64,000 nucleotides of DNA from Xanthobacteraceae bacterium (GCA_019454205.1 CP075369.1:558001-622000); one strand, 5' to 3'; shown: positions 1-9,254, counted from the first letter of the stretch. Numbers and translations are program-made. The notes: generated from the letters alone by a model not told the origin.

Positions 1-1588
1 AATTCATTTCAATTCTAAATGGAAATGATACCTCAGTGGTTTTAAGTACAGTCGCAAATGGTCTCTGGTATTGACCGACAACTTTCTGCCAACGCTCGCG
101 GGCGCGTCTGACTTCGTTCTTGGGAATTTTTGTGGGCGTTAAGTACTCTCCTTCGGCTAATACACAGCCGAATAGAAAGTCGTCGGAGATATTATACTTC
201 TTCAACAGCGTCAGCACTTTTCGGCGATAAGAATCTTTGACAACTCCCGCATCAACCGCACCTGTTAGAACAGCCTGTGCAAGCCAAGCGCCAGCGCTTC
301 GTTCTACGACCCCAACTAGTGGAACATTCGAGTGAAAGATTCTTGAAGTGATATAACCGTAGACCGCCATGAACTGACGCCACATCGTTTCATTGTTGTG
401 TCTTCGAGGAATGTCGGAGATGATTTTTTCAACTTCATCACGCGTTATTCCAACTGCATCCAAAAACTCTTGCTTTAGAAATGGGATGAAGTGCGGTTCA
501 TCTTCGTCGTACATAACAAACTGATTTATCAGCGGGCCATGCAAGAAAACGCAATCAATGTTTGGATACTTTTTTAAGAAACGTAGTGCTGCGAGCGGTT
601 CAAGAACGTAGCGGGCTGCCTCGCCAAGTCTTCGAAGATCCATCTGGTCATCGTCATCCATGGTGACGCCAGTGTCTTTGTCGATGATGTCGCCCACTAC
701 AAAAGGTTGGAGCTCCCATTGCTCGCGCTTTGAGGTTTCGTTCCCTGGTTCAACGCAATAGATGCCCACTCTCATCGCTGTAGGTTCGGTTCCTGGAAGC
801 CCCGCAATTTTCGCAACACCTCCATCAACGAATGCGAACTTTTTGCCTTGTGCGCCCGCCCACATATCTAAGTGATCGCGCTGGATGTGTTTTATCCGAA
901 CGGGAGACTTCTCCATTTCAAGTATTTGGCGGAAGTGGTCAGACAGTTTTCTCAGTTGAACAGGAAATTTTAGATTGTCTTCAGCGCTCAAGCTCGCCAG
1001 ATGACTGAGTAGAGGAACGAGTAAGTGCGGGGCTGTTAAAAATCTTTCAGTATGAGTCGCGAACAAGTCTGGATCGGCTTGCTGGATTATTTGCAGAACC
1101 ACATCGAATAAATTGTCCGCAGTCATTCCATCTCGAGCGTGGGACGGCTCTAATTCCGTGATGTTCTCAGGCGGTAGGTTGTGGGCGTGAAGACGAAGCT
1201 CGGGTCGTTCTTTATTTAACTGCTCTAAAAGGGTGTGATCAGTAATGTGAAGCGTAACGCGGACGATGTCTGCCGCCTGTTCGATAAAGAAAAATAGTTG
1301 CTTAGAATTTATCTGTTGTTTGTTTAGGTCTGCGAGCAAAACAGATGATTGAAGAGTGGCTTGCTTTTCGTCCGAGACACGAAGAATAGCCTCAGGGTCG
1401 AAATTCAATTTGCCGTCTTGCCCGCGAAATTGCAGGCTCGCGTCGCCCTTTGCCATTTGCACTTGCGAGCCGCGAACCGATAGCGGAATCGCATTCTTAG
1501 AGCGTAGTTTTCGCAATTGCTGATCGTTGCCGTTAAGCCAGTGCCCATCGACGACCAAAATTGCTTTGTATGCAGAGACGCCCGCCAA
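1..1588 (-). CDS. NurA-like nuclease-domain protein, 3' end outside window
   Basis: Translating the minus strand gives one open frame from about position 1588 off the left edge, roughly 529 residues. The middle carries FVDGG (about residue 255) followed by a beta-rich stretch, and then a helix plus strand ending in CVFLHGPL (about residue 348). This is the layout of the NurA 5'-3' nuclease domain, whose partner is the HerA translocase in repair and in several phage-defence systems. In NurA the second motif normally has Asp before Gly; here it is His, so activity is uncertain. The start is unclear: a TTG at 1588 lies in frame just after a stop at 1616-1618, and the neighbouring frame upstream also reads protein-like, so a frameshift or 5' truncation is possible. 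HerA would be expected beyond the left edge. The family call is from motifs only. Confidence 0.5.
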   Translation of the reverse strand, partial: MAGVSAYKAILVVDGHWLNGNDQQLRKLRSKNAIPLSVRGSQVQMAKGDASLQFRGQDGKLNFDPEAILRVSDEKQATLQSSVLLADLNKQQINSKQLFFFIEQAADIVRVTLHITDHTLLEQLNKERPELRLHAHNLPPENITELEPSHARDGMTADNLFDVVLQIIQQADPDLFATHTERFLTAPHLLVPLLSHLASLSAEDNLKFPVQLRKLSDHFRQILEMEKSPVRIKHIQRDHLDMWAGAQGKKFAFVDGGVAKIAGLPGTEPTAMRVGIYCVEPGNETSKREQWELQPFVVGDIIDKDTGVTMDDDDQMDLRRLGEAARYVLEPLAALRFLKKYPNIDCVFLHGPLINQFVMYDEDEPHFIPFLKQEFLDAVGITRDEVEKIISDIPRRHNNETMWRQFMAVYGYITSRIFHSNVPLVGVVERSAGAWLAQAVLTGAVDAGVVKDSYRRKVLTLLKKYNISDDFLFGCVLAEGEYLTPTKIPKNEVRRARERWQKVVGQYQRPFATVLKTTEVSFPFRIEMN

Positions 1589-2057
1589 GAAACTAAATTC
1601 CCGCTTCCCTTCCAGTCAGCGTAAACGTCAATTCCAAAATTCGAAAGCCGGGAGGATTACTGGTAACTGAAAACCGTCAATGTATGTCAATTGGCTGAAA
1701 ATGTGGGATTTTGCTGCAGCGCATTCATAACTCGTTCCGCCTTAACGAGTGGGCACACAGAACTGGTGATTGTTGCTCCATGTATCCAAGAAAGTAACAC
1801 GAGTTTGCTCCATATAGCAGTGACAACTATCCGTTACCCAAGACTACGGCTGCCTTCGAGATTGACGTGAACTAATGATGCCACCTTCATCCGAAACTAT
1901 TGGTCTTCAGACAAATGTCTTAGTCGCGACTTGTTAGCTTTGATTGGAGATCTAATAAGTCAGCTTTTCTATTCTGATAGATCTTAGGGTGGTCGATCTT
2001 AGCCAGTTCGTTTAGCCGTCCTAAAATCCGCTCATCTAGACGGAGCGTAGTACGAAC
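1589..2057. other. Intergenic stretch without a recognised gene
   Basis: This stretch lies between the divergent NurA-like gene and the HTH/coiled-coil gene and must hold both promoters. I see no RNA gene, repeat or clear terminator in it. A short protein-like frame at about 1600-1656 on the minus strand may be the displaced N-terminus of the NurA-like gene. Confidence 0.5.
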
Positions 2058-3212
2058 ATGAATAGGGAATTCACACGGAAAGAGCTCTACGATCTTGTTT
2101 GGTCCCAACCGATGAGGACGATTGCACAGAGCATCGGTATTTCGGACATTGCACTCGCAAAGCACTGCAAGAAAGCGAATATTCCGGTTCCAAGTAGAGG
2201 GTATTGGGCTCGACACCAGGCTGGCAAAAAGACGTTTCAAGTTGAGCTGCCACCTCGCTTCCCCGGAGCCTTTGATCAGATAGGAGATAGCGGGCCAAGG
2301 TACTATTACAACTCTGATTGGGTCGAAGAGTATCTCAAGATGCGGGTTCCAGAGGAGCCTGTCTTCGACGAGGCATTATCATCTGTTGAGGCGAGGGCTG
2401 TAGAGATAGTCGGTAAGGTTCGTCACTCGACCAAATTCGAGCCGGCGCATCCTTTGGTAGCGCGACTACTTGCGCATGATGAGGAAGCACGAGAGCAGCT
2501 GAAGAAGTACGGTCATAGCTTTCACAAGCTAAAGTATGAGTCTGGATTTGAACGCCGCCGTTTGTTGATTTTGAACACCCTATTTCTAGCGCTAGCCAGA
2601 ATTGGTTGCCGAGCTTCTATGGGTACATCGAAATACGATGATCGGGATCGAGATATTCAAGTATCGATAGGAGCATCGGGATTGACGTTTAACGTTGAGC
2701 CGATGCCATCCAAGAATGAGAAGCGAGAAACGTTGCGATTGGCTTTTGGCTCAGCTCACGATCGAGAAAAATCAACAAAATCCTGGGAGGATAATGAGAC
2801 ATCCCGTCTAGAAGGATGCTTGGCTGAGATAATGGTCGCGATGTTGGTGGAAGCTGAATCTCGCTATCGCCAAACGTTGGTTGATCGACGGCAATGGATC
2901 ATCGAGCAGAAAATCAAGGCTGAAGCTGAACAAGTACGTCGCAAAGAGGAGAGGGAACGTAAGGAAAGAGAGCTCCAAGAAAAGCTTGCACGCGAGCGGG
3001 TTGGGAGGCTCCTTGCGCAAGCAAAATCACTGCGGCGTGCCACTGATATTCGGGACTATGTGGATGCTGCTTTGTTGCGAGCCGCCGAGGTACAATTATC
3101 TGACTCTGAGGCGAACGACTGGGCGGCGTGGGCGCGAAAAGAAGCAGATCGAATTGATCCAGTGAAAAACGGCAGTCTGACCGCTTCGATTCTTGAATCA
3201 AAAGCCGAATAG
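2058..3212 (+). CDS. Conserved HTH and coiled-coil protein of unknown function
   Basis: The 384-residue product starts with a short helical unit (residues about 3-55) containing ELYDLVWSQPM, IGISD and PSRGYWARHQAGKK. I recognise this as an N-terminal signature of a widespread bacterial family of unknown function; it resembles a helix-turn-helix with a basic tail. Residues about 270-330 are rich in Glu, Arg and Lys and should form a coiled coil, and no catalytic motif is visible. The ATG at 2058 begins the conserved signature directly. The gene is convergent with the serine recombinase, with only 22 bases between them. Its position next to a NurA-like gene and a recombinase suggests accessory cargo. 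DNA binding is inference. Confidence 0.6.
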   Translation: MNREFTRKELYDLVWSQPMRTIAQSIGISDIALAKHCKKANIPVPSRGYWARHQAGKKTFQVELPPRFPGAFDQIGDSGPRYYYNSDWVEEYLKMRVPEEPVFDEALSSVEARAVEIVGKVRHSTKFEPAHPLVARLLAHDEEAREQLKKYGHSFHKLKYESGFERRRLLILNTLFLALARIGCRASMGTSKYDDRDRDIQVSIGASGLTFNVEPMPSKNEKRETLRLAFGSAHDREKSTKSWEDNETSRLEGCLAEIMVAMLVEAESRYRQTLVDRRQWIIEQKIKAEAEQVRRKEERERKERELQEKLARERVGRLLAQAKSLRRATDIRDYVDAALLRAAEVQLSDSEANDWAAWARKEADRIDPVKNGSLTASILESKAE

Positions 3213-3234
3213 TTTTCATCTAGAGTCACGAATT

Positions 3235-4770
3235 CTATCCCCACGTAAGCGAAACCTGCTTGGCGAGACCAGTAACTGTCAGGTCGTGAGGTGCGGTGCC
3301 ATCTACAAGAGACGTGATCAAAGTGGGTGGTGTGAAGGCGAGGGGCAGGAGCAGTCGGATATGCCGCTCCACATTGCCTTCCTGCTTCGCAATTTCGTCG
3401 ATTGTGTTTACTTGCCCTGACTCGATATCAGCGACCCATTTGCGTGCACGGGCGATTGCGCCAAGCAAGGCATTCCGCGTTTCAGGAGTAAGTTGCCGGC
3501 CGGTCGTCGCGGGTGCGTGAATCACCCCTTTCGGAGCTCCTGGTAGCGCTTTCTGCCATGGCACCGAAACAAGGCCCTTGTTGCCGAGCGATTTGTCGGC
3601 GAGTTCTATTCTAATTTCAGTTCCCTGAATTTCGATGCATTCAACGACGATTTGAAGCAACTCGCGAGTGACAGATTCATCTTCAGAAATGGCTCCTTGT
3701 TGCCGGAGTGTGGCGATGACCAAGTCTTCAACTTCCGTAGCGGTCACTCTTGCAACCGATCCAGCCTCATCCTTCTTGGATTCAAGCAGCGCTACCGAGA
3801 TATAATAGCGATATCGAGCGCCACGCTTGATCGAGTGGCTTGGGGTCATTCGATTGCCGCGATCATCAAACAGTAGGCCTCGGAGAAGGGCGTCTGAGCT
3901 CGCGAGCTTGTTCTTACGAAGAACTGCTTTTTCGGTGAGCAGTTTTTGAACAGCGTCGAACGTTGCCCGATCAATGAGGGGCTCCTGCTCGCCTTTATGA
4001 ATCGCGCCTCGATAATCAACTTCTCCGATATAGAAGCGATTCCTGAGGAGATACTGGAGGGTGCCTTTCCCGAAGCGGCAGCCACCCCGAAGTCTGCCGG
4101 TTGAAAGCATTTGCCGCTTTGTGAGGATGCCTTTCCGGTCCAGTTCTTCTTGAAGGGCGCTGATTGATTTGAGATCAAGATACCGCGCGAACAGCATTCG
4201 GACGGTCGCTGCTTCCTCTGGTACAATCTGAGGCTTCTTGTCGATGGAGTGGTATCCTATCGGGACAGGTCCGCCGACCCAGATGCCTTTTCGCTTCGAT
4301 GCGGAGACCTTATCCTGAATCCGCTCGCTGATCACTTCACGCTCGAACTGAGCGAAGGACAAAAGCACGTTGAGTGTCAGCCGACCCATGCTCGTGGTCG
4401 TATTGAAGGACTGGGTAATTGAGACGAACGATACGGTCTGCTGGTCGAAGACCTCGACGAGCTTGGCGAAGTCGGTGAGCGACCGGGTCAAACGGTCGAT
4501 CTTGTAGACCACGATGACGTCGATCTTCCCCGCACGAACGTCTTCTAGGAGTTTCTGAAGCGCAGGGCGCTCCAGACTTGAACCGGAGTGCCCGCCGTCG
4601 TCGTATTTGGTCGGAACGAGGCGCCAGCCTTCATGGGCCTGGCTCTTGATGTAGGCCTCGCAAGCCTCCCGCTGGGCGTCGAGCGAGTTGAACTCAAGCT
4701 CGAGGTTGTGGTCGGTCGATTTGCGGGTATAGACCGCGCAACGAAGCTGCTTTTTGGGAGCGGACTTCAT
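3235..4770 (-). CDS. Large serine recombinase (site-specific recombinase)
   Basis: This 511-residue protein has a resolvase catalytic domain at residues about 9-150, with nucleophile Ser18 in YTRKS and the conserved arginines in KIDRLTRS. A recombinase domain (about 165-280) and a long C-terminal region follow. The layout is that of large serine integrases, which catalyse integration or excision between att sites without high-energy cofactors. The C-terminal part lacks the usual cysteine zinc ribbon, as in many recombinases found with DUF2924. The start overlaps the stop of the DUF2924 gene by 4 bases, so the two are co-transcribed. No att core could be defined because the element ends are not evident. 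Function is confident, the boundaries of any element are not. Confidence 0.88.
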   Translation of the reverse strand: MKSAPKKQLRCAVYTRKSTDHNLELEFNSLDAQREACEAYIKSQAHEGWRLVPTKYDDGGHSGSSLERPALQKLLEDVRAGKIDVIVVYKIDRLTRSLTDFAKLVEVFDQQTVSFVSITQSFNTTTSMGRLTLNVLLSFAQFEREVISERIQDKVSASKRKGIWVGGPVPIGYHSIDKKPQIVPEEAATVRMLFARYLDLKSISALQEELDRKGILTKRQMLSTGRLRGGCRFGKGTLQYLLRNRFYIGEVDYRGAIHKGEQEPLIDRATFDAVQKLLTEKAVLRKNKLASSDALLRGLLFDDRGNRMTPSHSIKRGARYRYYISVALLESKKDEAGSVARVTATEVEDLVIATLRQQGAISEDESVTRELLQIVVECIEIQGTEIRIELADKSLGNKGLVSVPWQKALPGAPKGVIHAPATTGRQLTPETRNALLGAIARARKWVADIESGQVNTIDEIAKQEGNVERHIRLLLPLAFTPPTLITSLVDGTAPHDLTVTGLAKQVSLTWG

Positions 4771-5306
4771 GAATTTACCCTCCGCTTGGGAGTTCGCAAT
4801 GTCGCTCCATAGGGGTCTCGCTCCTTTTTCTTCTGGCGAAGCCCAAAGAACTTAGGCCCGTTCCACGAAGTGCCGGTGATCTCTTTTGCGATCATGGTGA
4901 GGCTGGCGTACTTCTTGTCGTTCCAGATGAAGCCGCCATCAGCGACCGTCACGGTATGGCGAACGCCTTTATATTCGCGGAGCAGCACGGTGCCAGACTT
5001 CATACGGCGTTGTGTTGCGGAAGCCTTGTCGCCTCGTGCGTAGCTCTCAAAAAGCTTCTCCGTCTCGCGGTCTAACCCGCCGAATGCCTTCTCCTGAATC
5101 CGGTACGCGATCATCCGCACGAGAAGGTCTTTGGTGAGCGCCTCGGGCACCGGCTTCTTGAACATCGCCTTCCAGCGCTGCCGAAGCTCGTCCTTGTTCA
5201 GGAAGCGAATCTCGTCGATCTGGGCAGCAATTTCCTGTTGCTTCGCTCCAACGAGGCCGCGCTCGCGCGCGGCCTTTGCTTCAAGCGTATAGATCTTCTT
5301 GCTCAC
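4767..5306 (-). CDS. DUF2924 domain protein
   Basis: The 179-residue protein matches the DUF2924 pattern: a helical N-terminus (IAAQIDEIRFLNKDELRQRW), a middle with LLVRMIAYRIQEKAFGGL, and a C-terminal beta unit with GTVLLREYKGVRHTVTV and YASLTMIAKEITG. The C-terminal unit resembles small DNA-associated folds, but no function has been established for the family. In alphaproteobacteria this gene commonly lies directly before a large serine recombinase, as here, with a 4-base overlap on each side of the gene. An accessory role in recombination is inferred from that pairing only. Confidence 0.82.
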   Translation of the reverse strand: MSKKIYTLEAKAARERGLVGAKQQEIAAQIDEIRFLNKDELRQRWKAMFKKPVPEALTKDLLVRMIAYRIQEKAFGGLDRETEKLFESYARGDKASATQRRMKSGTVLLREYKGVRHTVTVADGGFIWNDKKYASLTMIAKEITGTSWNGPKFFGLRQKKKERDPYGATLRTPKRRVNS

Positions 5307-5620
5307 GATTTTACCCGCGGGCGAGGCGGCAACTTCTTTGCGGCTCCGATAATGCGATAGACGACCTTACCTTCGTTGCCGGGAGCCGTATCGACGTTGT
5401 GACCTGCCTTACGCAGACTCGAGATCTGCGCGCGGCAGGAGTGCGGCAGCCATCTCGTTGCTTTTGAAATTTCCTCGATTGAAGCGCCTCGAGTACGGGT
5501 CAACAACTCAGTGAATTTGTCCTTGCGACGCGGTCTTTCTTGCACCGTAGTTACGGCTGACACAGAGTGATTGTGGCCACTTTTACGCTTTCTGGACTTA
5601 GACTTCTGCTTCTTCGGCAT
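5303..5620 (-). CDS. DUF3489 domain protein, probable wHTH
   Basis: A product of 105 residues. A very basic N-terminus (Lys/Arg/Ser rich, residues 1-35) precedes a compact domain with KFTELLTRTRGASIEEISKA and LPHSCRAQISSLRKAG, the DUF3489 signature, which looks like a winged helix. I chose the ATG at 5620 because GGAGG lies five bases upstream; a longer in-frame version from 5632 has no better site. It is the first gene of the three-gene DUF3489-DUF2924-recombinase operon, and its stop overlaps the next start. A DNA-binding or control role in recombination is inferred. Confidence 0.75.
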   Translation of the reverse strand: MPKKQKSKSRKRKSGHNHSVSAVTTVQERPRRKDKFTELLTRTRGASIEEISKATRWLPHSCRAQISSLRKAGHNVDTAPGNEGKVVYRIIGAAKKLPPRPRVKS

Positions 5621-5764
5621 GGAATCCTCCACTTGTAACAGCGGATCGCTGTCACTGCCGAAGCCCCGCGATTGCCATTAGTCTGGGCGGGGCGCCCAGA
5701 CTGATGCTTGCTATTGCGACGAAGTCCACTGGGTAATTGCAGGCCATTTCTGCGGGGATAGCCG

Positions 5765-6052
5765 CTAGTGCAGTGTTGTGTCCTTAGGCCGGCGAACTAC
5801 CCGGCCCGGACCCGGATCGTAGGGTTCCTGCTCTAGATAGCGCGTCGCGGTGTCGAGGTAGCGGTCGCGGTTAAATTTCCTAGCGAGCACTTTTCTAACA
5901 GCGCAGAGGAACGTCCAACGCTTATTGTCGTGCTTTTCTGCTGCCGAAATACAGTCGGTTCGGCATCGTGAATATGCATCTTCACCGAACGCCTCCATGT
6001 ACTCGTCAGCTTCTGCGAGCACACGTTTACGGTATGGTGGCCACCACATCAT
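5765..6052 (-). CDS. Small conserved hypothetical protein
   Basis: An ORF of 95 residues, rich in aromatic and charged residues, with three cysteines and a helical middle (EADEYMEAFGEDAYSRCR). No catalytic or nucleic-acid-binding motif is clear and I do not assign a function. It lies between the recombinase operon and the DUF5681/methyltransferase pair, in the same orientation, which makes it a plausible cargo gene. The frame begins with two consecutive ATG codons, so the exact start is uncertain. Confidence 0.45.
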   Translation of the reverse strand: MMWWPPYRKRVLAEADEYMEAFGEDAYSRCRTDCISAAEKHDNKRWTFLCAVRKVLARKFNRDRYLDTATRYLEQEPYDPGPGRVVRRPKDTTLH

Positions 6053-6153
6053 CTGGTTAGACTATCAAAGAAACTGGACTTCAGGGTTTCATAGCTACAC
6101 ATCTAGAAAGCAAAAGTTTAGTTCAGTGCCGTTGAAAGCGCAAAACATCTACT

Positions 6154-6741
6154 TCAAATCCATTTACCTGACACCTTCGTGAGTAGCTGCTCCAACAGCC
6201 TAAGCTCATCGTCTGTGAGGTTTTCTAAGCCACTAAGCGAAAGTTGTTTCGGACGCGCATTCAATAGGCCCAGATCTTTTGCTATTCCAGTGACAGCTTG
6301 AATTGCTCGATGATCGCCCTTCAAAGCGTTATTTAAATTTCTCAAAAATACAGCTTCGAGTTTTGACATTTTTCGCGTCGTTTCACCTTCGCGGACCGTA
6401 ACCTTTCCGTTGAAGAGTTCCTCGACAGCTTTCCTTAGATTTCTAACATTCTTCGGCCGCCCTTTTGGATTTCCTGATGTTCCCGGTTTGAACTGCGTAT
6501 GACGAGGCGGTTTGCCATAACCAACAGCGGAGTTTGAGCTCTCTCCTTCCCAGGCCTCTCCATTCAACGACCGCTCGTATCTGTTAGGCTCTCGCGGGAA
6601 CGGCGGATTAAAAATAGAAGAGAATGAAGTAACTGTCGTAACTCGCGGAACCCAGTCATTGAGTCTCACGCGAGGTATTACAGGTTTCGTACTCACATCG
6701 TTAGCAGTCGCGGCTATAGTTTCAGGTTCATTCTTGGCCAT
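6154..6741 (-). CDS. DUF5681 domain protein
   Basis: The 195-residue product carries the DUF5681 hallmark FKPGTSGNPKGRPK at about residue 90, followed by a helical segment with KLEAVFLRNLNNALKGDHRA. The N-terminal 80 residues are low in complexity and variable. The ATG at 6741 falls 8 bases after the methyltransferase stop, so the two genes form one transcript; a longer frame running into the methyltransferase is a shadow. In Hyphomicrobiales such proteins often sit beside ParB-methyltransferases and phage terminases. That suggests a role in prophage or gene-transfer-like packaging, but no terminase is visible here. Confidence 0.7.
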   Translation of the reverse strand: MAKNEPETIAATANDVSTKPVIPRVRLNDWVPRVTTVTSFSSIFNPPFPREPNRYERSLNGEAWEGESSNSAVGYGKPPRHTQFKPGTSGNPKGRPKNVRNLRKAVEELFNGKVTVREGETTRKMSKLEAVFLRNLNNALKGDHRAIQAVTGIAKDLGLLNARPKQLSLSGLENLTDDELRLLEQLLTKVSGKWI

Positions 6742-6748
6742 AATTCGA

Positions 6749-8152
6749 TTACCTTCTGCTGCGTTTTTTAGAACAACTAGCTTCAATTTCCTCGAACGTA
6801 CGTCCAGTTTCCACGTGAATAGCCATTTTACCTGTATATGCCTGCCACCTTCGTATCGCGACATCCACGTAGCGTGGGTCAATCTCAATACCGCAAGCGA
6901 TGCGACCCGTTTGTTCCGCCGCGATGAGTGTTGTGCCACTGCCAACGAAAGGATCGAGAATAATTGAGTCGCGTACTGAACAGTCTTTAATTGCATCTGC
7001 AATAAGAGCGATGGGCTTCACCGTTGGATGCATGCTCAACTCCTGATCGCGATCTTTTTTGAATGTGTTCACACCAGCGTATGTCCAAACGTTGGACCTT
7101 GAGCGGCCATGCCGCCCTAACTCGATGTTATTTCGGTATGCCGCATTACCAGCATGCCAGGCAAACACCAGTTCATGTTGGCTCCTGTAAAATGAGCCCA
7201 TGCCGGCGTTAGTTTTGCACCAAACGCATAAATTTAGCAGCTTGGAGTAATGCTGTTGCCCGACAAGCATCATTTCTTGGATATGGCGCCAATCCATGAA
7301 TATGAAATGCACGGATCCGTCTTCACTGTAGGCGATCAATTTCTCGATTGCGGCGCTCAGAAATGATGAGAATTCGGTAGAAGTCATCTCTCCACTAGCC
7401 ATGGCAAATTCGGCATGCTGGTGCCGGCCAAGACCAGATACGTTACCTTTGATCTGCACGTTGTATGGTGGGTCTGTGATAACGAGCGCTGCTTTGTCGC
7501 TGCCGAGAATACGCTTGTAAGCTTCAGCCTCACGAGCATCACCGCACAACAATTTGTGCCGACCACATGACCAAAGGTCATTGGGTTGAGTTATTACGCT
7601 ATTCGAGATTTCAAAAAGGCGATCTTCCGCGCTGTCACCGCCTCGCGCCTCTTTTGCTTCTTCAAGGATAATGTCGAGCTCTGCGTTCTCAAAGCCAATC
7701 GCCTCTATATCAAAGCCGATCTCGTTCAATCCTTGAAGCTCCAACGCAAGCAGTTCTCGGTCCCATCCGCCTTTGTCCGCCAACCGATTGTCAGCGATCA
7801 CGTAGGCTCTGAGTTCATCCTCATTGAGGTGATGGATCCTAAGCGTTGGCACTTCTCTCAACTGGAGCGCCTGAGCTGCGAGAACGCGGCCCCAGCCGGC
7901 AATCACACGGCATTTTGTATCGATCAGAATGGGATTGACGAACCCAAAGAGTTCGATGGATCGCTTGAGCAGCTTGATTTGTCGAATTGAATGAACACGA
8001 GGGCTATTGGGCAAACGCGTTAGCTTAGAAACAGGCTTGTGCTCCACTTGTTGAGAAACAGCTTGATCAACAACCATCACTTGGCGGGGTAGAGTGGCGA
8101 CAGGTTCTTCTAATTTTTTCTGAAAATCTGAGATTAGACGAACTCTTTCCAT
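6749..8152 (-). CDS. ParB-domain site-specific DNA methyltransferase
   Basis: The 467-residue protein joins an N-terminal ParB/Srx-like domain (about residues 35-150, with RVIAGWGRVLAAQ) to an amino-methyltransferase. Motif IV DPPYN lies at about residue 227 and the AdoMet motif DPFVGSGTT at about 400. Motif IV before motif I is the beta-class order, typical of N6-adenine or N4-cytosine enzymes. The enzyme would methylate DNA at a specific site using S-adenosylmethionine. The start at 8152 has GGAGG seven bases upstream; an in-frame extension to 8200 lacks this. No cognate restriction enzyme is adjacent, so it is probably an orphan or phage-type methylase. Target sequence is unknown. Confidence 0.85.
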   Translation of the reverse strand: MERVRLISDFQKKLEEPVATLPRQVMVVDQAVSQQVEHKPVSKLTRLPNSPRVHSIRQIKLLKRSIELFGFVNPILIDTKCRVIAGWGRVLAAQALQLREVPTLRIHHLNEDELRAYVIADNRLADKGGWDRELLALELQGLNEIGFDIEAIGFENAELDIILEEAKEARGGDSAEDRLFEISNSVITQPNDLWSCGRHKLLCGDAREAEAYKRILGSDKAALVITDPPYNVQIKGNVSGLGRHQHAEFAMASGEMTSTEFSSFLSAAIEKLIAYSEDGSVHFIFMDWRHIQEMMLVGQQHYSKLLNLCVWCKTNAGMGSFYRSQHELVFAWHAGNAAYRNNIELGRHGRSRSNVWTYAGVNTFKKDRDQELSMHPTVKPIALIADAIKDCSVRDSIILDPFVGSGTTLIAAEQTGRIACGIEIDPRYVDVAIRRWQAYTGKMAIHVETGRTFEEIEASCSKKRSRR

Positions 8153-8362
8153 TTTTGCGCCTCCAAAAATTGCACGGCTCCGCCGCTTGGCGAAGAGCAC
8201 AAGTGTAAAAAGCGAAGGGTCGTCGCGACCTGCGGCAGTACTAAACGGCCGGGAGAGGGCGCCTACTTCTGATTCGTACTCTTAAGAACTGGAGTAGTGC
8301 TGTCAAACCGCGAACATTAATTTATTAATCTTGGATTGCCGGTTTCCAGGTAGCTCTTCACG

Positions 8363-8770
8363 CTACTCAAACAATGACCAGTTATCGCGAAACTCAGTCG
8401 CGACATCTCTGTCGTACCCGTGCCATTCCGAACCGGTGCTCCTTTCCCAGGAGCGTCCATGCTTCACCACGTGAGTACTGGGAACAACATAGTAATCTGG
8501 CCTTTCCTCTCCGCGAAGATTTACAAAAACGTATACGTGCTGTTTTGCGTGCGTAGTTTTAAAATCCTTGCTCAGTAAAAAGTACTTGCTGGATTTTCGA
8601 TTGGTCTTGACCTGTATCGACCATGCTCGTTCGTAGGACTGATCGACGGCGATTATGTCAGCGCCCTTAGCGTTCCGCGAAGTGATCGAAACAATAAGCC
8701 CTCGTTGCGTAAGTTCAGCGGCTACCAGATACACACCCAGCATTCCCGTCATTTGATGCTTTGAGGCCAT
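8363..8770 (-). CDS. Small PD-(D/E)XK-like protein
   Basis: A 135-residue protein with an N-terminal helix (TGMLGVYLVAAELTQRG), then NAKGADIIAV and SIQVKT. The spacing Asp38, then Gln53-x-Lys55, together with Glu19 in the first helix, fits a PD-(D/E)XK nuclease-like core in which Gln replaces the usual acidic residue. The family occurs as a stand-alone protein near mobile DNA, and its biochemical role is not settled. It lies upstream of the methyltransferase on the same strand, 210 bases away, so a restriction-like partnership is conceivable but not shown. Confidence 0.5.
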   Translation of the reverse strand: MASKHQMTGMLGVYLVAAELTQRGLIVSITSRNAKGADIIAVDQSYERAWSIQVKTNRKSSKYFLLSKDFKTTHAKQHVYVFVNLRGEERPDYYVVPSTHVVKHGRSWERSTGSEWHGYDRDVATEFRDNWSLFE

Positions 8771-8867
8771 CGTTCACTCGCATACAGAATTCCTCAGTAA
8801 TTATACAATTTTTGGATAATCTAAAAGTCGGATTAAGCCGAAACCCGGTCCAACCGTCGGGTTTTGC

Positions 8868-9155
8868 TTGCCAAAATCGATCTTTTCACCGCGGCATAAG
8901 CGGCTGGCGGAACTTGTTGCACGGCAACGTAGAGCCGCAGGGCTTACCCAAGCGGAAGTCGCCCGGAAGCTGGGTAGACATCAGCCATTTGTTGCGAACA
9001 TTGAAAGCGGAGAGCGTCGCCTCGACGTAGTAGAATTCTTGCAGCTGGCCACGGTTATAGATTTAGATCCGCATGCTACTTTGAAGATTATTGCAAAGAT
9101 TCCGGAAGACAAAACTGTTGCTTCTCGAAAAAAGCACAAAAAAGGTTCGCGTTAA
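8868..9155 (+). CDS. XRE-family HTH regulator
   Basis: This 95-residue protein has a Cro/C1-type helix-turn-helix at residues about 13-65: LAELVARQRRAAGLTQAEVA, then GRHQPFVANIESGERRLDV. The tail is basic and short, with no sensor domain. The frame opens with TTG at 8868; no better start with a ribosome site is visible, so the N-terminus may be a few residues off. It is transcribed away from the PD-(D/E)XK-like gene, an arrangement often seen for island or phage regulators. Its target is unknown. Confidence 0.7.
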   Translation: MPKSIFSPRHKRLAELVARQRRAAGLTQAEVARKLGRHQPFVANIESGERRLDVVEFLQLATVIDLDPHATLKIIAKIPEDKTVASRKKHKKGSR

Positions 9156-9254
9156 GTGATTTAATAAAGGTCAGTCTGACATTGTCATAGGCGCCGCAGG
9201 CAGTACCCCAGGTCTTTCTGTTAAGAAGCATACGCCTAGAGCATGTTGGCACTA

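Larger units (their letters stand above)
3235..8152 (-). mobile_element. Probable integrative element module (boundaries unknown)
   Basis: Seven genes on the minus strand, from the serine recombinase to the ParB-methyltransferase, form a set common on alphaproteobacterial islands and prophages. No att repeats, tRNA target or structural phage genes are visible, so limits cannot be set and a decayed or partial element is possible. The recombinase is intact, with its catalytic Ser present. Confidence 0.4.

Noticed and set aside
3235..5620. Insertion sequence with terminal repeats around the recombinase
   Set aside because: No matching inverted or direct repeats were seen at the edges, and the protein is a large serine recombinase, not a DDE transposase.
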